This document shows positions 19,101-26,622 of a DNA stretch of 64,000 nucleotides, piece by piece. The position numbers and the translations under genes were made by a program. The notes beneath the pieces are model-generated. The model did not search any database and was not told the DNA's origin. It saw only the letters and a list, made by a program, of their open reading frames with translations. Origin of the DNA: Paraburkholderia kururiensis (GTDB lineage Bacteria > Pseudomonadota > Gammaproteobacteria > Burkholderiales > Burkholderiaceae); assembly GCF_034424375.1 (NCBI RefSeq), contig NZ_CP139965.1:3596001-3660000 (forward strand), written 5' to 3'. Each line of letters starts with the position of its first letter. The first letter of the stretch is position 1.

Positions 19101-20506
19101 CCGAGGGCGTGACCGCGGCGGTCGATCTGGACACGCTCGACGCCGACGCCTGGCGCAGCGTGATCACCGCGATGCGCGGGAAGGCTCAGCAACAACCGGC
19201 GGCGGCGCCGCAAGTGTCGGTGCCCGCTGGACAAACGGGTACGGCGCAGGCCGCTACGCAAGACACGGCGCAAGCCGCATCGGTAACAGGCCAGGCGCCG
19301 GGCCAAATCACGGCAAAGGCCGTAGCGCCTGCCCTGCCCGCCAGCACCGTCGCGCAGTTCCTGCCTTCGCGCTTCGCTGTCCATATCGGCACGCTCACGC
19401 TGCTCAAACGCCATTGGGAAAGCGTGGTGGTGGGCGCGTCCCACACCGACCGCACCTGGCAGGCGAATATCGCGTCGAACCAGGTGTCGGGGCATCTGAC
19501 CTGGCTGCCGGGCACGGTGCCCGGCGCGCCCGGCACACTGGAAGCGCGGCTCGCGAAACTCGTGGTGCCGGCGCGCGCGGAAAACGATCTGCTGGGCGAA
19601 GCGATCTCGGTACCGGCGCAGAACATGCCTTCCATCGATCTCATCGTGAACGAGCTGATCGTGCGAGATCGCAACTTCGGCCGGCTCGAAGTGGATGCGC
19701 ACAACCGCGAGGAAGACGGCGTGCCCGTGTGGCAACTCGACAAGCTCGACATCAGCAATCCCGCTGCCCAGCTCACGGCCACCGCGAACTGGCGCACGGC
19801 GCGCAGCTTCGGCGCCACCGCGGACGAAGACGCACCGCGACGCACGGTGCTCGACTTCAAGCTCGACATCAAGGACGCCGGCGCGCTGCTCGAACGCGCG
19901 GGCTTGCCGCGCACGCTCAAGAAGGGCAGCGGCACGCTTTCCGGGAAGGTGGCGTGGCGCGGCGGCCCCACGGCCATCGACTACCCCACGCTCAATGGCA
20001 ATCTCGCGCTCGATCTGCATCACGGCCAGATCCTGAAGGTCGATCCGGGCGTGGCGAAGCTGCTCGGCGTGCTGAGCCTGCAAAGTCTCGCGCGGTTCGT
20101 CACGCTCAACTTCCGCGACGTGATCGGCGAAGGACTGCCCTACGAGAGCGTAACGGGCACGGGCGAGATCCAGAACGGCATTGGGCGCACCAGCAACTTC
20201 AAGATGGTCACGGCACCGGCGCGGGCCGAGATGCAGGGCACCGTCGACCTCGCCCACGAGACGCAGGACCTGCACGTCCACGTGGTGCCCACGTTGAGCG
20301 CCGGCGCCGGTGTGGTGGCGGCCGCGGTCATCAATCCGCTCTTCGGCCTGGGCGCGCTCTTAGCGGACTTCGCGCTCTCGCATTCGATCTCGTCGGCCTT
20401 CGCGCTGGACTACGCCATCACCGGTTCGTGGTCGAAACCCCACGTCGAGCGGGTGCGGGGCGAACAGGGTAAGATGGACGCTCAAATGCCGGTCGCGGCG
20501 CAGTGA
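16148..20506 (+). CDS. YhdP/AsmA-like envelope protein (TIGR02099 type)
   Basis: 1452 residues. A single N-terminal membrane segment (about residues 37-60, VVLAIAVVLYFIAAALVLGL) follows a short cytoplasmic tail; the rest is a huge beta-rich periplasmic part. AsmA-like repeats run through it, and the end has the family's AsmA C-terminal pattern (GTGEIQNGIGRTSNFKMV, then a Gly/Ala-rich hydrophobic stretch). E. coli YhdP is thought to form a bridge moving phospholipid to the outer membrane; that function here is by family. An Ala/Gln/Pro-rich linker (about residues 1015-1065) interrupts the fold. The frame is intact. Confidence 0.88.
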   Translation: MSERNESAGPYEAGQASRANGRVPVEHHHIALRHTLRVVLAIAVVLYFIAAALVLGLRYVVLPRIDTFRPRIETLVSDKIHAELRIGKLSPHWLGFQPGIDVTNLTIRDHDGKVALNVPHATATVSWLSLVTLAPRLSSLIVDRPDVLVARSQGGSLSVAGVPIPAAHTGNDAFSTWLLRQQAIVLRGGTLRWRDGRHDAPEIALQNIRLAILNEGTDHRLALQAPPEGRLLHGPLDFRARFRSPRTGAPGKPVGWSGSAYVSTGPVDLPTLARYIDIPVETYAGRIDNVIWASFSEGRITTATGVLDGVGVALRVHPTQPRLDMPVAHFSWTVDAAPGDYTIKLSRLRAELGQQPLDDGTPVVRTLAFSTLTGHYRRPSVQHGQMMSVQGDRMDLGMLSEFSRTLPLPRRFLNTLVRFDPRGLVANYEIGIERARPDAGEAAAEQRGDGVEPIVRYRFKADLQGISVAAQEPPPGLTARNHPRAGLPGIENLWGHIDADETHGSATFDTANAAITLPGVFDDPRLTFDRLYGRSDWTIANARAPGEKRKGFQINVPEFGVENADVKASAVANYTNPGHGRGALDLKASFDHAQVNRIVRYLPTSISEKLRIYLGHGLQAGVSRSATIEVHGNLEKFPYSRDPTAGIFRIEAPFTGGRFDPSPYPPRKLKNGTPSVWPGFDRIDGVFRLKENLLRFDIARGYYKRVLLTGVTGKIDDLGTKASSLIINGNGHGPLADMIDYANNSALGGLSKHAGEKIEAEGPAALALKLTVPRTPKPHIAVEGALGFQNDRLSMHNVPPLSDLTGKVRFTEHTAQLDRLAGRFMGGDVHANGGLRQDGAYALDLDGNIAVDAARGLNLRGTAAQVLTRMSGTAPYALSVRGAKGRLPEVSASSDLTDLALDFPAPFGKPAGQPMPLRLSLRPEETKEDDPHGDEAGKQELTGLQRAALTFGPVAATYLVRETRGQAPQVVRGAIGVNRPAELPSEGVTAAVDLDTLDADAWRSVITAMRGKAQQQPAAAPQVSVPAGQTGTAQAATQDTAQAASVTGQAPGQITAKAVAPALPASTVAQFLPSRFAVHIGTLTLLKRHWESVVVGASHTDRTWQANIASNQVSGHLTWLPGTVPGAPGTLEARLAKLVVPARAENDLLGEAISVPAQNMPSIDLIVNELIVRDRNFGRLEVDAHNREEDGVPVWQLDKLDISNPAAQLTATANWRTARSFGATADEDAPRRTVLDFKLDIKDAGALLERAGLPRTLKKGSGTLSGKVAWRGGPTAIDYPTLNGNLALDLHHGQILKVDPGVAKLLGVLSLQSLARFVTLNFRDVIGEGLPYESVTGTGEIQNGIGRTSNFKMVTAPARAEMQGTVDLAHETQDLHVHVVPTLSAGAGVVAAAVINPLFGLGALLADFALSHSISSAFALDYAITGSWSKPHVERVRGEQGKMDAQMPVAAQ

Positions 20507-20525
20507 GCCGCGAGCGCCGCGCCCA

Positions 20526-20543
20526 CCGGGGCTTGCGCCCCGG
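20526..20543 (+). terminator. hairpin after the YhdP-like gene
   Basis: CCGGGGC, TTGC loop, GCCCCGG, 20 nt after the stop codon. No U-run follows immediately, so termination would be weak; a T-run appears only at 20598-20603. Confidence 0.3.
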
Positions 20544-20639
20544 CACACGGTCTCTGGACATCCGGCAAATTCAGCAGATTACGCGCACGGCGGCGCCCGT
20601 TTTTTCAGGGACGCTGCGGTGCCGGGGGTTGTCAGGTTG

Positions 20640-21482
20640 ATGAGCGATCCACACACTGGTTTGTCGCCTTACCGCGTTGCGGCGCTGCAGATGGTCAGCA
20701 CGCCCGAGCGCGACCGCAATCTTGCCGAGGCGGAACGACTGATCGCCGAAGCGGCGGCTCAGGGCGCGCAGCTCGTGCTGCTGCCCGAATACTTCTGCTT
20801 CATGGGATTCAAGGACACCGACAAGATCGGCGTACGCGAGCCGCACGGCGACGGTCCGATCCAGCGCTTTCTGTCGGACGCTGCCCGCCGTCACGGCGTA
20901 TGGGTGATCGGCGGCACGCTGCCGCTCGTCGCGCCGGAACCCGAACGCGTGCTCAACACGACGCTCGTGTTCGATCCGCAAGGCGCCGAAGCGGCGCGCT
21001 ACGACAAGATCCATCTGTTCAGCTTCGAAAAAGGCGAGGAGTCGTTCGACGAGGCGCGCACCATCCGCCCCGGCGACACCGTCCGCACGTTCGAGGCGCC
21101 GTTCGGGCGCGTCGGACTCTCGGTCTGCTACGATCTGCGCTTTCCGGAGCTGTACCGCCGCATGGGCGATTGCGCGCTGATGGTGGTGCCCTCCGCATTC
21201 ACCTACACCACGGGCCGCGCCCACTGGGAAACGCTGCTGCGTGCCCGTGCCGTGGAGAACCAGTGTTATGTGCTCGCCGCGGCCCAGGGCGGCAAGCACG
21301 AAAACGGCCGGCGCACCTGGGGCCACAGCATGCTGATCGACCCGTGGGGCGAAATCGTTGCCGTACGCGACGAAGGCGCGGGCGCCGTGGTGGGCGACAT
21401 CGATCCTGCGCGCATCCAGGAAGTCCGCACGAGCCTGCCGGCATGGCGGCATCGTGTGCTGGACGAAGCACCCACCCGTTGA
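20640..21482 (+). CDS. carbon-nitrogen hydrolase, Nit1-type (probable deaminated glutathione amidase)
   Basis: 280 residues from MSDPHTGLSP; a GTG at 20619 would add seven. The Glu-Lys-Cys triad is complete: LVLLPEYFCFMG (Glu), YDKIHLFSFEKGE (Lys) and GLSVCYDLRFPELYRR (Cys). The family hydrolyses amides or nitriles; this branch (bacterial Nit/YbeM-like, near mammalian Nit1) usually repairs deaminated glutathione. Substrate here is by family. It lies 52 bases before tldD, on the same strand, probably co-transcribed. Confidence 0.88.
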   Translation: MSDPHTGLSPYRVAALQMVSTPERDRNLAEAERLIAEAAAQGAQLVLLPEYFCFMGFKDTDKIGVREPHGDGPIQRFLSDAARRHGVWVIGGTLPLVAPEPERVLNTTLVFDPQGAEAARYDKIHLFSFEKGEESFDEARTIRPGDTVRTFEAPFGRVGLSVCYDLRFPELYRRMGDCALMVVPSAFTYTTGRAHWETLLRARAVENQCYVLAAAQGGKHENGRRTWGHSMLIDPWGEIVAVRDEGAGAVVGDIDPARIQEVRTSLPAWRHRVLDEAPTR

Positions 21483-21534
21483 TATCCCGTACATTGGCCC
21501 GAACTGTCACTCAAGTCCTTTCATTACTGCTCGC

Positions 21535-23001
21535 ATGAACATCATCGAACCCGGCATCCGCAATCTCGCGACCGCAAAGGACGTGCTCCTCACGCCATAT
21601 GGACTCGACGAAAGCGTGCTCACGCGCACGCTCGGCGAGATTTTCACGCATCGCGTCGATTACGCGGATCTGTATTTCCAGGCCACCCGTAGCGAGGCGT
21701 GGAGCCTCGAGGAAGGCATCGTCAAATCGGGCAGCTTCAGCATCGACCAGGGTGTGGGCGTGCGCGCCGTGTCCGGCGACAAGACCGCCTTCGCCTATTC
21801 CGACGACCTCTCGCCCGAAGCCATTCGCCAGGCGGCCATTGCCACGCGCGCCATCGCGAAGTCGGGCGGCGGCAAGCAGAAGGTGAAGGTGGCGTCGTCG
21901 CTCACCGGCGTGGCCGGCCGCGATCTGTACCTGCCCGCCGACCCGCTTCACTCGCTCGACGCCACCGCGAAGGTGAAGCTGCTCGAGCGCATCGAGCAGA
22001 TGGCGCGCGGCCGCGATCCGCGCATTACGCAGGTGATGGCCGCGCTCGCGGGCGAGTACGACATCGTGCTCGTGGCCCGCAGCGACGGCGCGCTGGCGGC
22101 CGACATCCGGCCGCTCGTGCGCGTGTCGGTCACGGTGATCGCTGAACAGAACGGTCGCCGCGAGATCGGCAACGGCGGCGGCGGCGGTCGCTTCGACTAC
22201 GGCTATTTCACCGACGACGTGCTGTCGCGCTACGTCGACGACGCCGTGCACTCGGCGCTCGTGAACCTCGAAGCGCGTCCCGCGCCGGCCGGCGCGATGA
22301 CGGTCGTGCTCGGGCCGGGCTGGCCGGGCGTGCTGTTGCACGAAGCCATCGGCCACGGGCTGGAAGGCGACTTCAACCGCAAGGGGTCGTCGGCGTTCGC
22401 GGGGCGCATCGGCGAACAGGTCGCGGCGCGAGGCGTGACGGTGGTGGACGACGGCACGCTGCCGAACCGCCGCGGCTCGCTCAACATCGACGACGAAGGC
22501 AACGCCACGCAGTGCACGACGCTGATCGAAGACGGCATCCTCAAGGGCTACATTCAGGACACGCTCAACGCGCGCCTCATGAACATGCCCGTGACGGGCA
22601 ACGCGCGACGCGAATCGTACGCGTCGCTGCCCATGCCGCGCATGACCAACACGTACATGCTGAACGGCGACAAGGACCCGCAGGAGATCATCGCCTCGGT
22701 GAAGAACGGCCTCTATGCCGTCAACTTCGGCGGCGGCCAGGTCGACATCACGAACGGCAAGTTCGTGTTCTCGGCATCCGAGGCCTACATGATCGAGAAC
22801 GGCAAGATCAGCTACCCCGTGAAGGGCGCGACGCTGATCGGCAGCGGCCCCGAATCGCTCAAGTACGTGAGCATGATCGGCAACGACATGCGGCTCGACA
22901 CGGGCGTGGGCGTCTGCGGCAAGGAAGGCCAGAGCGTGCCGGTGGGCGTGGGCCAGCCGACGCTGCGCATCGACCGCATGACGGTGGGCGGCACGGTCTG
23001 A
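21535..23001 (+). CDS. tldD: metalloprotease TldD
   Basis: 488 residues from MNIIEPGIRNLATAKDVLLT. The zinc-binding HEAIGH motif sits in GVLLHEAIGHGLEGDFNRKG. TldD pairs with TldE (PmbA), not seen in this window, to degrade unfolded peptides and to process microcin B17 and CcdA in E. coli. The C terminus (VGVGQPTLRIDRMTVGGTV) is typical. The gene ends at a small intrinsic terminator at 23055-23074. Confidence 0.96.
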   Translation: MNIIEPGIRNLATAKDVLLTPYGLDESVLTRTLGEIFTHRVDYADLYFQATRSEAWSLEEGIVKSGSFSIDQGVGVRAVSGDKTAFAYSDDLSPEAIRQAAIATRAIAKSGGGKQKVKVASSLTGVAGRDLYLPADPLHSLDATAKVKLLERIEQMARGRDPRITQVMAALAGEYDIVLVARSDGALAADIRPLVRVSVTVIAEQNGRREIGNGGGGGRFDYGYFTDDVLSRYVDDAVHSALVNLEARPAPAGAMTVVLGPGWPGVLLHEAIGHGLEGDFNRKGSSAFAGRIGEQVAARGVTVVDDGTLPNRRGSLNIDDEGNATQCTTLIEDGILKGYIQDTLNARLMNMPVTGNARRESYASLPMPRMTNTYMLNGDKDPQEIIASVKNGLYAVNFGGGQVDITNGKFVFSASEAYMIENGKISYPVKGATLIGSGPESLKYVSMIGNDMRLDTGVGVCGKEGQSVPVGVGQPTLRIDRMTVGGTV

Positions 23002-23054
23002 TTCGGGCTTGGGTAGGAGCCGGCGCACGGTCCTTGCGCCATAGCAATGGATCG

Positions 23055-23074
23055 TGCGGGTTTCCCGCATTTTT
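23055..23074 (+). terminator. intrinsic terminator of tldD
   Basis: TGCGGG, TTT loop, CCCGCA, then TTTTT. Short, but complete, and placed directly before the aroG promoter, so it isolates the two units. Confidence 0.7.
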
Positions 23075-23086
23075 GCGGGGCTCGGC

Positions 23087-23115
23087 TTGTCAGCACCGGT
23101 CCGCCGGGTTATAAA
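23087..23115 (+). promoter_or_regulatory. sigma-70 promoter of the aroG leader
   Basis: TTGTCA (23087-23092), an exact 17-nt spacer, TATAAA (23110-23115). Each hexamer differs from consensus at one position. Transcription would start near 23122, giving a leader of about 265 nt before aroG. Confidence 0.75.
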
Positions 23116-23168
23116 GCTCAACACTTTCGACGAACGTACTTCACGCACCACCACGTTTCCTCACGATC

Positions 23169-23237
23169 ATGTCCGCCCGGTTCTACTTTTATTTCTTTTG
23201 GTATCTCAGGCCGCTGGCGGATCGAGAGGGGTGTTAG
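23169..23237 (+). CDS. aromatic-rich leader peptide controlling aroG
   Basis: A 22-codon frame from ATG 23169 to TAG 23235-23237. Residues 5-12 are FYFYFFWY: eight aromatic codons in a row (four Phe, three Tyr, one Trp) at 23181-23204, followed by LRPLADREGC. Such a run is the hallmark of an attenuation leader peptide, where scarce charged tRNA stalls the ribosome. The frame contains CTGGCGG (23214-23220), identical to the 3' arm of the downstream terminator and therefore able to pair with its 5' arm. No strong SD is seen before the ATG, the main weakness. Confidence 0.8.
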   Translation: MSARFYFYFFWYLRPLADREGC

Positions 23238-23263
23238 CGCACGAAAGTCACCCGAAATTCCCG

Positions 23264-23295
23264 AAAAACCGCCAGCCAGTCTGGCGGTTTTTTTT
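23264..23295 (+). terminator. attenuator terminator in the aroG leader
   Basis: A perfect 12-bp stem (AAAAACCGCCAG at 23264-23275, CTGGCGGTTTTT at 23281-23292), 5-nt loop, run of eight T at 23288-23295. It lies between the promoter and aroG, 92 nt before the start codon, so it must be bypassed for expression. The competing antiterminator pairs GCTGGCGG (23213-23220) with CCGCCAGC (23269-23276), 8 bp. Confidence 0.88.
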
Positions 23296-23387
23296 CGCCT
23301 CACGCATTGCCGCAACACCTTTCGAATTCGTCTGTCGCCGCATCGAAGACCGCACAGACACGCTACGAAGAGAATCAGGAGAAAACC

Positions 23388-24461
23388 ATGCCCCCGTACA
23401 ACACCGACGATGTGCGCATCCGCGAACTCAAGGAGCTCGTTCCGCCCGCTCACCTCATCCGCGAATTCCCGTGCACGGAGACGGTCGCCGACCTCATCTA
23501 CAACGCGCGGCAGGCCATGCATCGCATCCTGCACGGCATGGACGACCGGCTCATCGTCATCATCGGGCCATGCTCGATTCACGATACGCGCGCGGCGCTC
23601 GAATACGCGGGCCGGCTCGTGAAGGAACGCAAGCGCTTCGCGGGGGAACTGGAAATCGTGATGCGCGTGTACTTCGAAAAGCCGCGCACGACGGTGGGCT
23701 GGAAGGGGCTCATCAACGACCCGTACCTCGATAACAGCTTCAAGATCAACGACGGCCTGCGCACCGCGCGCGAACTGCTTATGCAGATCAACGAACTCGG
23801 GCTGCCTGCAGGCACGGAGTATCTCGACATGATCAGCCCGCAGTACATCGCGGACCTGATCTCCTGGGGCGCAATCGGCGCACGCACGACGGAGTCGCAG
23901 GTGCATCGCGAACTGGCTTCGGGCCTTTCGTGCCCGGTCGGCTTCAAGAACGGCACGGACGGCAATGTGAAGATCGCCGTCGACGCGATCAAGGCCGCGT
24001 CGCAGCCGCACCATTTCCTCTCGGTGACGAAGGGCGGCCACTCGGCCATCGTCTCGACGGCGGGCAACGAGGACTGCCACGTCATCCTGCGTGGCGGCAA
24101 GGCGCCGAACTACGACGCGCAAAGCGTGGACGCCGCGTGCAGCGACATCGGCAAGGCCGGCCTCGCCGCACGCCTCATGATCGACGCAAGCCACGCCAAC
24201 AGCTCGAAGAAGCACGAGAACCAGATTCCGGTGTGCGCCGACATCGGCCGCCAGATTGCCGGCGGCGACGAGCGCATTGTCGGCGTGATGGTGGAATCGC
24301 ACCTCGTTGCGGGGCGCCAGGATCTTAAGGAAGGTTGCGCGCTCACCTACGGCCAGAGCATCACGGACGCGTGCATCGGTTGGGACGAAAGTGTCGGCGT
24401 GCTTGAAGGACTCGCCGAAGCGGTACGTCAGCGTCGCACGGCCCGCGGCAGCGGCAACTGA
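23388..24461 (+). CDS. aroG: 3-deoxy-7-phosphoheptulonate (DAHP) synthase, class I
   Basis: 357 residues from MPPYNTDDVRIRELKELV, with CAGGAG ahead of the ATG; the upstream open frame is leader DNA. The enzyme joins phosphoenolpyruvate and erythrose 4-phosphate, the first step of the shikimate pathway to Phe, Tyr and Trp. Motifs: VIIGPCSIHDTRAAL (the class I GPCSIHD site), RVYFEKPRTTVGWKGLIND, SVTKGGHSAIVSTAGNEDC, and MIDASHANSSKK. The N-terminal extension resembles feedback-regulated E. coli AroG/AroF types; which amino acid inhibits it cannot be read here. Transcription appears controlled by the leader at 23122-23295. Confidence 0.96.
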   Translation: MPPYNTDDVRIRELKELVPPAHLIREFPCTETVADLIYNARQAMHRILHGMDDRLIVIIGPCSIHDTRAALEYAGRLVKERKRFAGELEIVMRVYFEKPRTTVGWKGLINDPYLDNSFKINDGLRTARELLMQINELGLPAGTEYLDMISPQYIADLISWGAIGARTTESQVHRELASGLSCPVGFKNGTDGNVKIAVDAIKAASQPHHFLSVTKGGHSAIVSTAGNEDCHVILRGGKAPNYDAQSVDAACSDIGKAGLAARLMIDASHANSSKKHENQIPVCADIGRQIAGGDERIVGVMVESHLVAGRQDLKEGCALTYGQSITDACIGWDESVGVLEGLAEAVRQRRTARGSGN

Positions 24462-24527
24462 GCATGGCCAGAAGCGTTCGGACGTAATTGCCCAACCGGT
24501 CGAGTCGAGCGGCGGTGGGCAGCAGGA

Positions 24528-24555
24528 GCCCGGCACTACGGTGCCGGGCTTTTTT
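24528..24555 (+). terminator. intrinsic terminator of aroG
   Basis: GCCCGGCAC, TACG loop, GTGCCGGGC, then TTTTTT. A strong canonical terminator 66 nt after the aroG stop. Confidence 0.9.
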
Positions 24556-24649
24556 GTTTGGCCGTCCGGACGAATGGTTCAAGCGTGCCTGAATTCGTAA
24601 GGTGGTTGCCGTCGTGTCGCAAAGCAGAGCTTGTTTTGCGGCGAATTTC

Positions 24650-24667
24650 TGTATAAAATTTTATACA
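24650..24667 (+). promoter_or_regulatory. palindromic operator of the toxin-antitoxin pair
   Basis: A perfect 18-bp palindrome, TGTATAAAATTTTATACA, in otherwise GC-rich DNA, 12 bases before the toxin ATG. It contains -10-like hexamers (TATAAA, TTATAC), and a TTGTTT lies 15 bases upstream. It is the expected place for antitoxin binding and autoregulation. Confidence 0.7.
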
Positions 24668-24679
24668 CGTCGGGTAACC

Positions 24680-25021
24680 ATGATTCACGAACGAGAGATC
24701 CGTTGGGTAGGTTCGTCCTTGGACGACCTGCTCGCTTTTCCCCAGGCAGTACGGAGGCAGGCAGGCTTCGACCTCGGCAAGGTACAGGCGGGACTCGATC
24801 CGACCGACTGGAAGCCGTTCGAGCGCATCGGCGCGGGTACGCGGGAAATCCGTATCCGCGAACGCTTCGGCACCTGGCGGGTGCTGTACGTGGCGAAGTT
24901 CGAGGAAGCGGTATACGTACTTCACTGCTTCCAGAAGAAGACACCGGTTACCCGGAAGCTCGATACGGAAATCGCCATGGCGCGTTACCGCGCCGTGGCT
25001 CATCGCAGGGAGGCTCAGTAA
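24680..25021 (+). CDS. type II toxin, RelE/HigB-like (Gp49-like family)
   Basis: 113 residues from MIHEREIRWVGSSLDDLLAF; the longer frame to 24602 crosses the operator. The RelE-superfamily pattern is clear: an N-terminal helix pair, then GTREIRIRERFGTWRVLYVAKF and AVYVLHCFQKKTPVT, with the basic residues expected of a ribosome-dependent mRNA nuclease. The stop TAA is directly followed by the antitoxin ATG. Toxin-first order is typical of higBA. Function is by family. Confidence 0.88.
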   Translation: MIHEREIRWVGSSLDDLLAFPQAVRRQAGFDLGKVQAGLDPTDWKPFERIGAGTREIRIRERFGTWRVLYVAKFEEAVYVLHCFQKKTPVTRKLDTEIAMARYRAVAHRREAQ

Positions 25022-25369
25022 ATGACCAGCAAGACCGTGAGCATCGACACCGAAATCCGGCACGTCACGAAGCCGGGTGCCAACCTCTTCCTCGAACTCG
25101 GCTTTGCGCCGGACGAAGCGAAGCGTCTCCACGCCGCGTCGCAAAAGCAGATCAACGACACGCGGCTGCTTAAAGAGCAGCTCATGACCGAACTCACGCA
25201 ATGGATCGAGCAGCACCATCTGAAGCAGGCAGAGGCTGCTCAGGTGCTCATGGTGTCGCGGCCGCGCGTTTCAGACGTGGTGAACCGCAAGACTTCGAAG
25301 TTCACCATCGACATGCTGGTGGAACTGCTGAGCCGGATCGGCAAGCCGGTCCGGCTCTCAGTGGGTTGA
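25022..25369 (+). CDS. antitoxin, XRE-family HTH (HigA-like)
   Basis: 115 residues. The C-terminal half is a helix-turn-helix: LKQAEAAQVLMVSRPRVSDV then VNRKTSKFTIDMLVELLSRI, the HTH_37/XRE type that accompanies Gp49-like toxins. The N-terminal part likely wraps the toxin. It abuts the toxin stop codon and probably represses from the palindrome at 24650. Convergent with hmp, 30 bases away. Confidence 0.88.
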   Translation: MTSKTVSIDTEIRHVTKPGANLFLELGFAPDEAKRLHAASQKQINDTRLLKEQLMTELTQWIEQHHLKQAEAAQVLMVSRPRVSDVVNRKTSKFTIDMLVELLSRIGKPVRLSVG

Positions 25370-25399
25370 CGCCGTACCCGAACGCGGGAAACGAAGCGC

Positions 25400-26605
25400 T
25401 TACTCGAGCGCGCCCGAGCCGAACACTTCGGTATGGATGCGCGAAGCGTCCACGCCCAGCGCCACGAGCGCGTCGCGCTGCTCACGCATGAAGGGCAGCG
25501 GACCACAGATGTAGTAGTCGGCGTCCGGCAACACGGCCTGATCGGCAATGCGCTTGAAGTCGAGCCGGCCTTCGAAGTCGTAATCAGCGCCCTTGCGGTC
25601 AGCCGCATCCACGGCTTCGTAGAACACGGTGCGCGACACGTTGGCGTTCGACGCAGCCACGTCGTTGAGCCAATGCTTGAACGCGTGCACACGTCCGTTG
25701 CGGCATGCATGCACGAAGGCCACGCGGCGCTGGCTGCCATCGGCCACCAGCGTGGAGAGCATGGAAGTCATCGGCGTAATGCCCACGCCGCCGCTCACGA
25801 GCACAACGGGCGTCGATGCCGAACGGTCGAGGGTGAAGTCGCCCATCGGCGCACTCACGTGCACCACGGTGCCCTCTTCCACGCCGTCGTGCAGCAGGTT
25901 CGACACGTGGCCGGCCGGAACCTCCTCGCGTGCGGCCTCGCGCTTCACCGAAATGCGCAGCCAGCGCCCATGCGGGGCGTCCGAGAGGCTGTACTGACGC
26001 GGCTGGTCCACACCCAGCCGGTCAACGAAGCGCATCACGCTCACGTACTGGCCCGGCTCGAAACCGCAGGCGTTCGAGCCATCGGGCGGCGTCAGATAAA
26101 ACGACGTGATCTCGTCGCTTTCCACTTCCTTGCGCGCCACCACGAACGGACGGAAACCGCTCCACGCCGCGCCTTCGTACAGCTTCGCTTCCGCGCCGAT
26201 CAGGATGTCGGCCAGTTGGCCGTACGCCACCTTCCACGCCGTGAGCGTGTCCTGGTCTACCGCGTCGCCCAGCACGTCGACGATCGCGCCAAGCAAATGA
26301 CGCCCCACCACGGGGTAGTGCTCGGGACGGATGTTGAGACTCGCGTGCTTGTGAGCAATGCGCGACACGGCCGAACCCAGCGCGCCAAGATTGTCGATGT
26401 TCGCCGCATAGGCGTAGACCGCGCGCGCCAGCGTTTCGGGCTGGCTGCCGCTTTGCTGGTGCGTCTGGTTGAAGACGTTCTTCAGCTCCGGGTGGTGCGC
26501 GAACATCCGTTTGTAGAAATGCCTGGCGATCGTGGTGCCGTGCTCGGCAAGAACGGGGGCCGTAGCCTTCACCCGGGCCATCTGTTCAGCGGTAAGCGCT
26601 GTCAT
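25400..26605 (-). CDS. hmp: flavohemoprotein, nitric oxide dioxygenase
   Basis: 401 residues from MTALTAEQMARVKATAPVL with SD GAGGAG. Hmp oxidises NO to nitrate using O2 and NAD(P)H. The globin domain (to about residue 140) shows HFYKRMFAHHPELKNVFNQT and the proximal-His region SRIAHKHASLNIRPEHYPVV. The reductase domain shows the FAD motif RQYSLSDAPHG, the NAD-binding GGVGITPMTSML and YYICGPLPFM. The long open frame to 27058 is not coding. A strong NsrR-like site lies 18 bases upstream, which fits NO-induced expression. Confidence 0.97.
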   Translation of the reverse strand: MTALTAEQMARVKATAPVLAEHGTTIARHFYKRMFAHHPELKNVFNQTHQQSGSQPETLARAVYAYAANIDNLGALGSAVSRIAHKHASLNIRPEHYPVVGRHLLGAIVDVLGDAVDQDTLTAWKVAYGQLADILIGAEAKLYEGAAWSGFRPFVVARKEVESDEITSFYLTPPDGSNACGFEPGQYVSVMRFVDRLGVDQPRQYSLSDAPHGRWLRISVKREAAREEVPAGHVSNLLHDGVEEGTVVHVSAPMGDFTLDRSASTPVVLVSGGVGITPMTSMLSTLVADGSQRRVAFVHACRNGRVHAFKHWLNDVAASNANVSRTVFYEAVDAADRKGADYDFEGRLDFKRIADQAVLPDADYYICGPLPFMREQRDALVALGVDASRIHTEVFGSGALE

Positions 26606-26622
26606 AGCGTGCCTCTCCTCAA

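Noticed and set aside
16124..20281. A 1385-codon open frame antisense to the YhdP-like gene
   Set aside because: Very Arg/Ala/His-rich with no recognisable motif; long antisense frames are expected opposite GC-biased genes. The plus-strand gene has clear family features.
24602..24679. Longer toxin start at 24602
   Set aside because: It would run through the operator and promoter; the ATG at 24680 matches family length.
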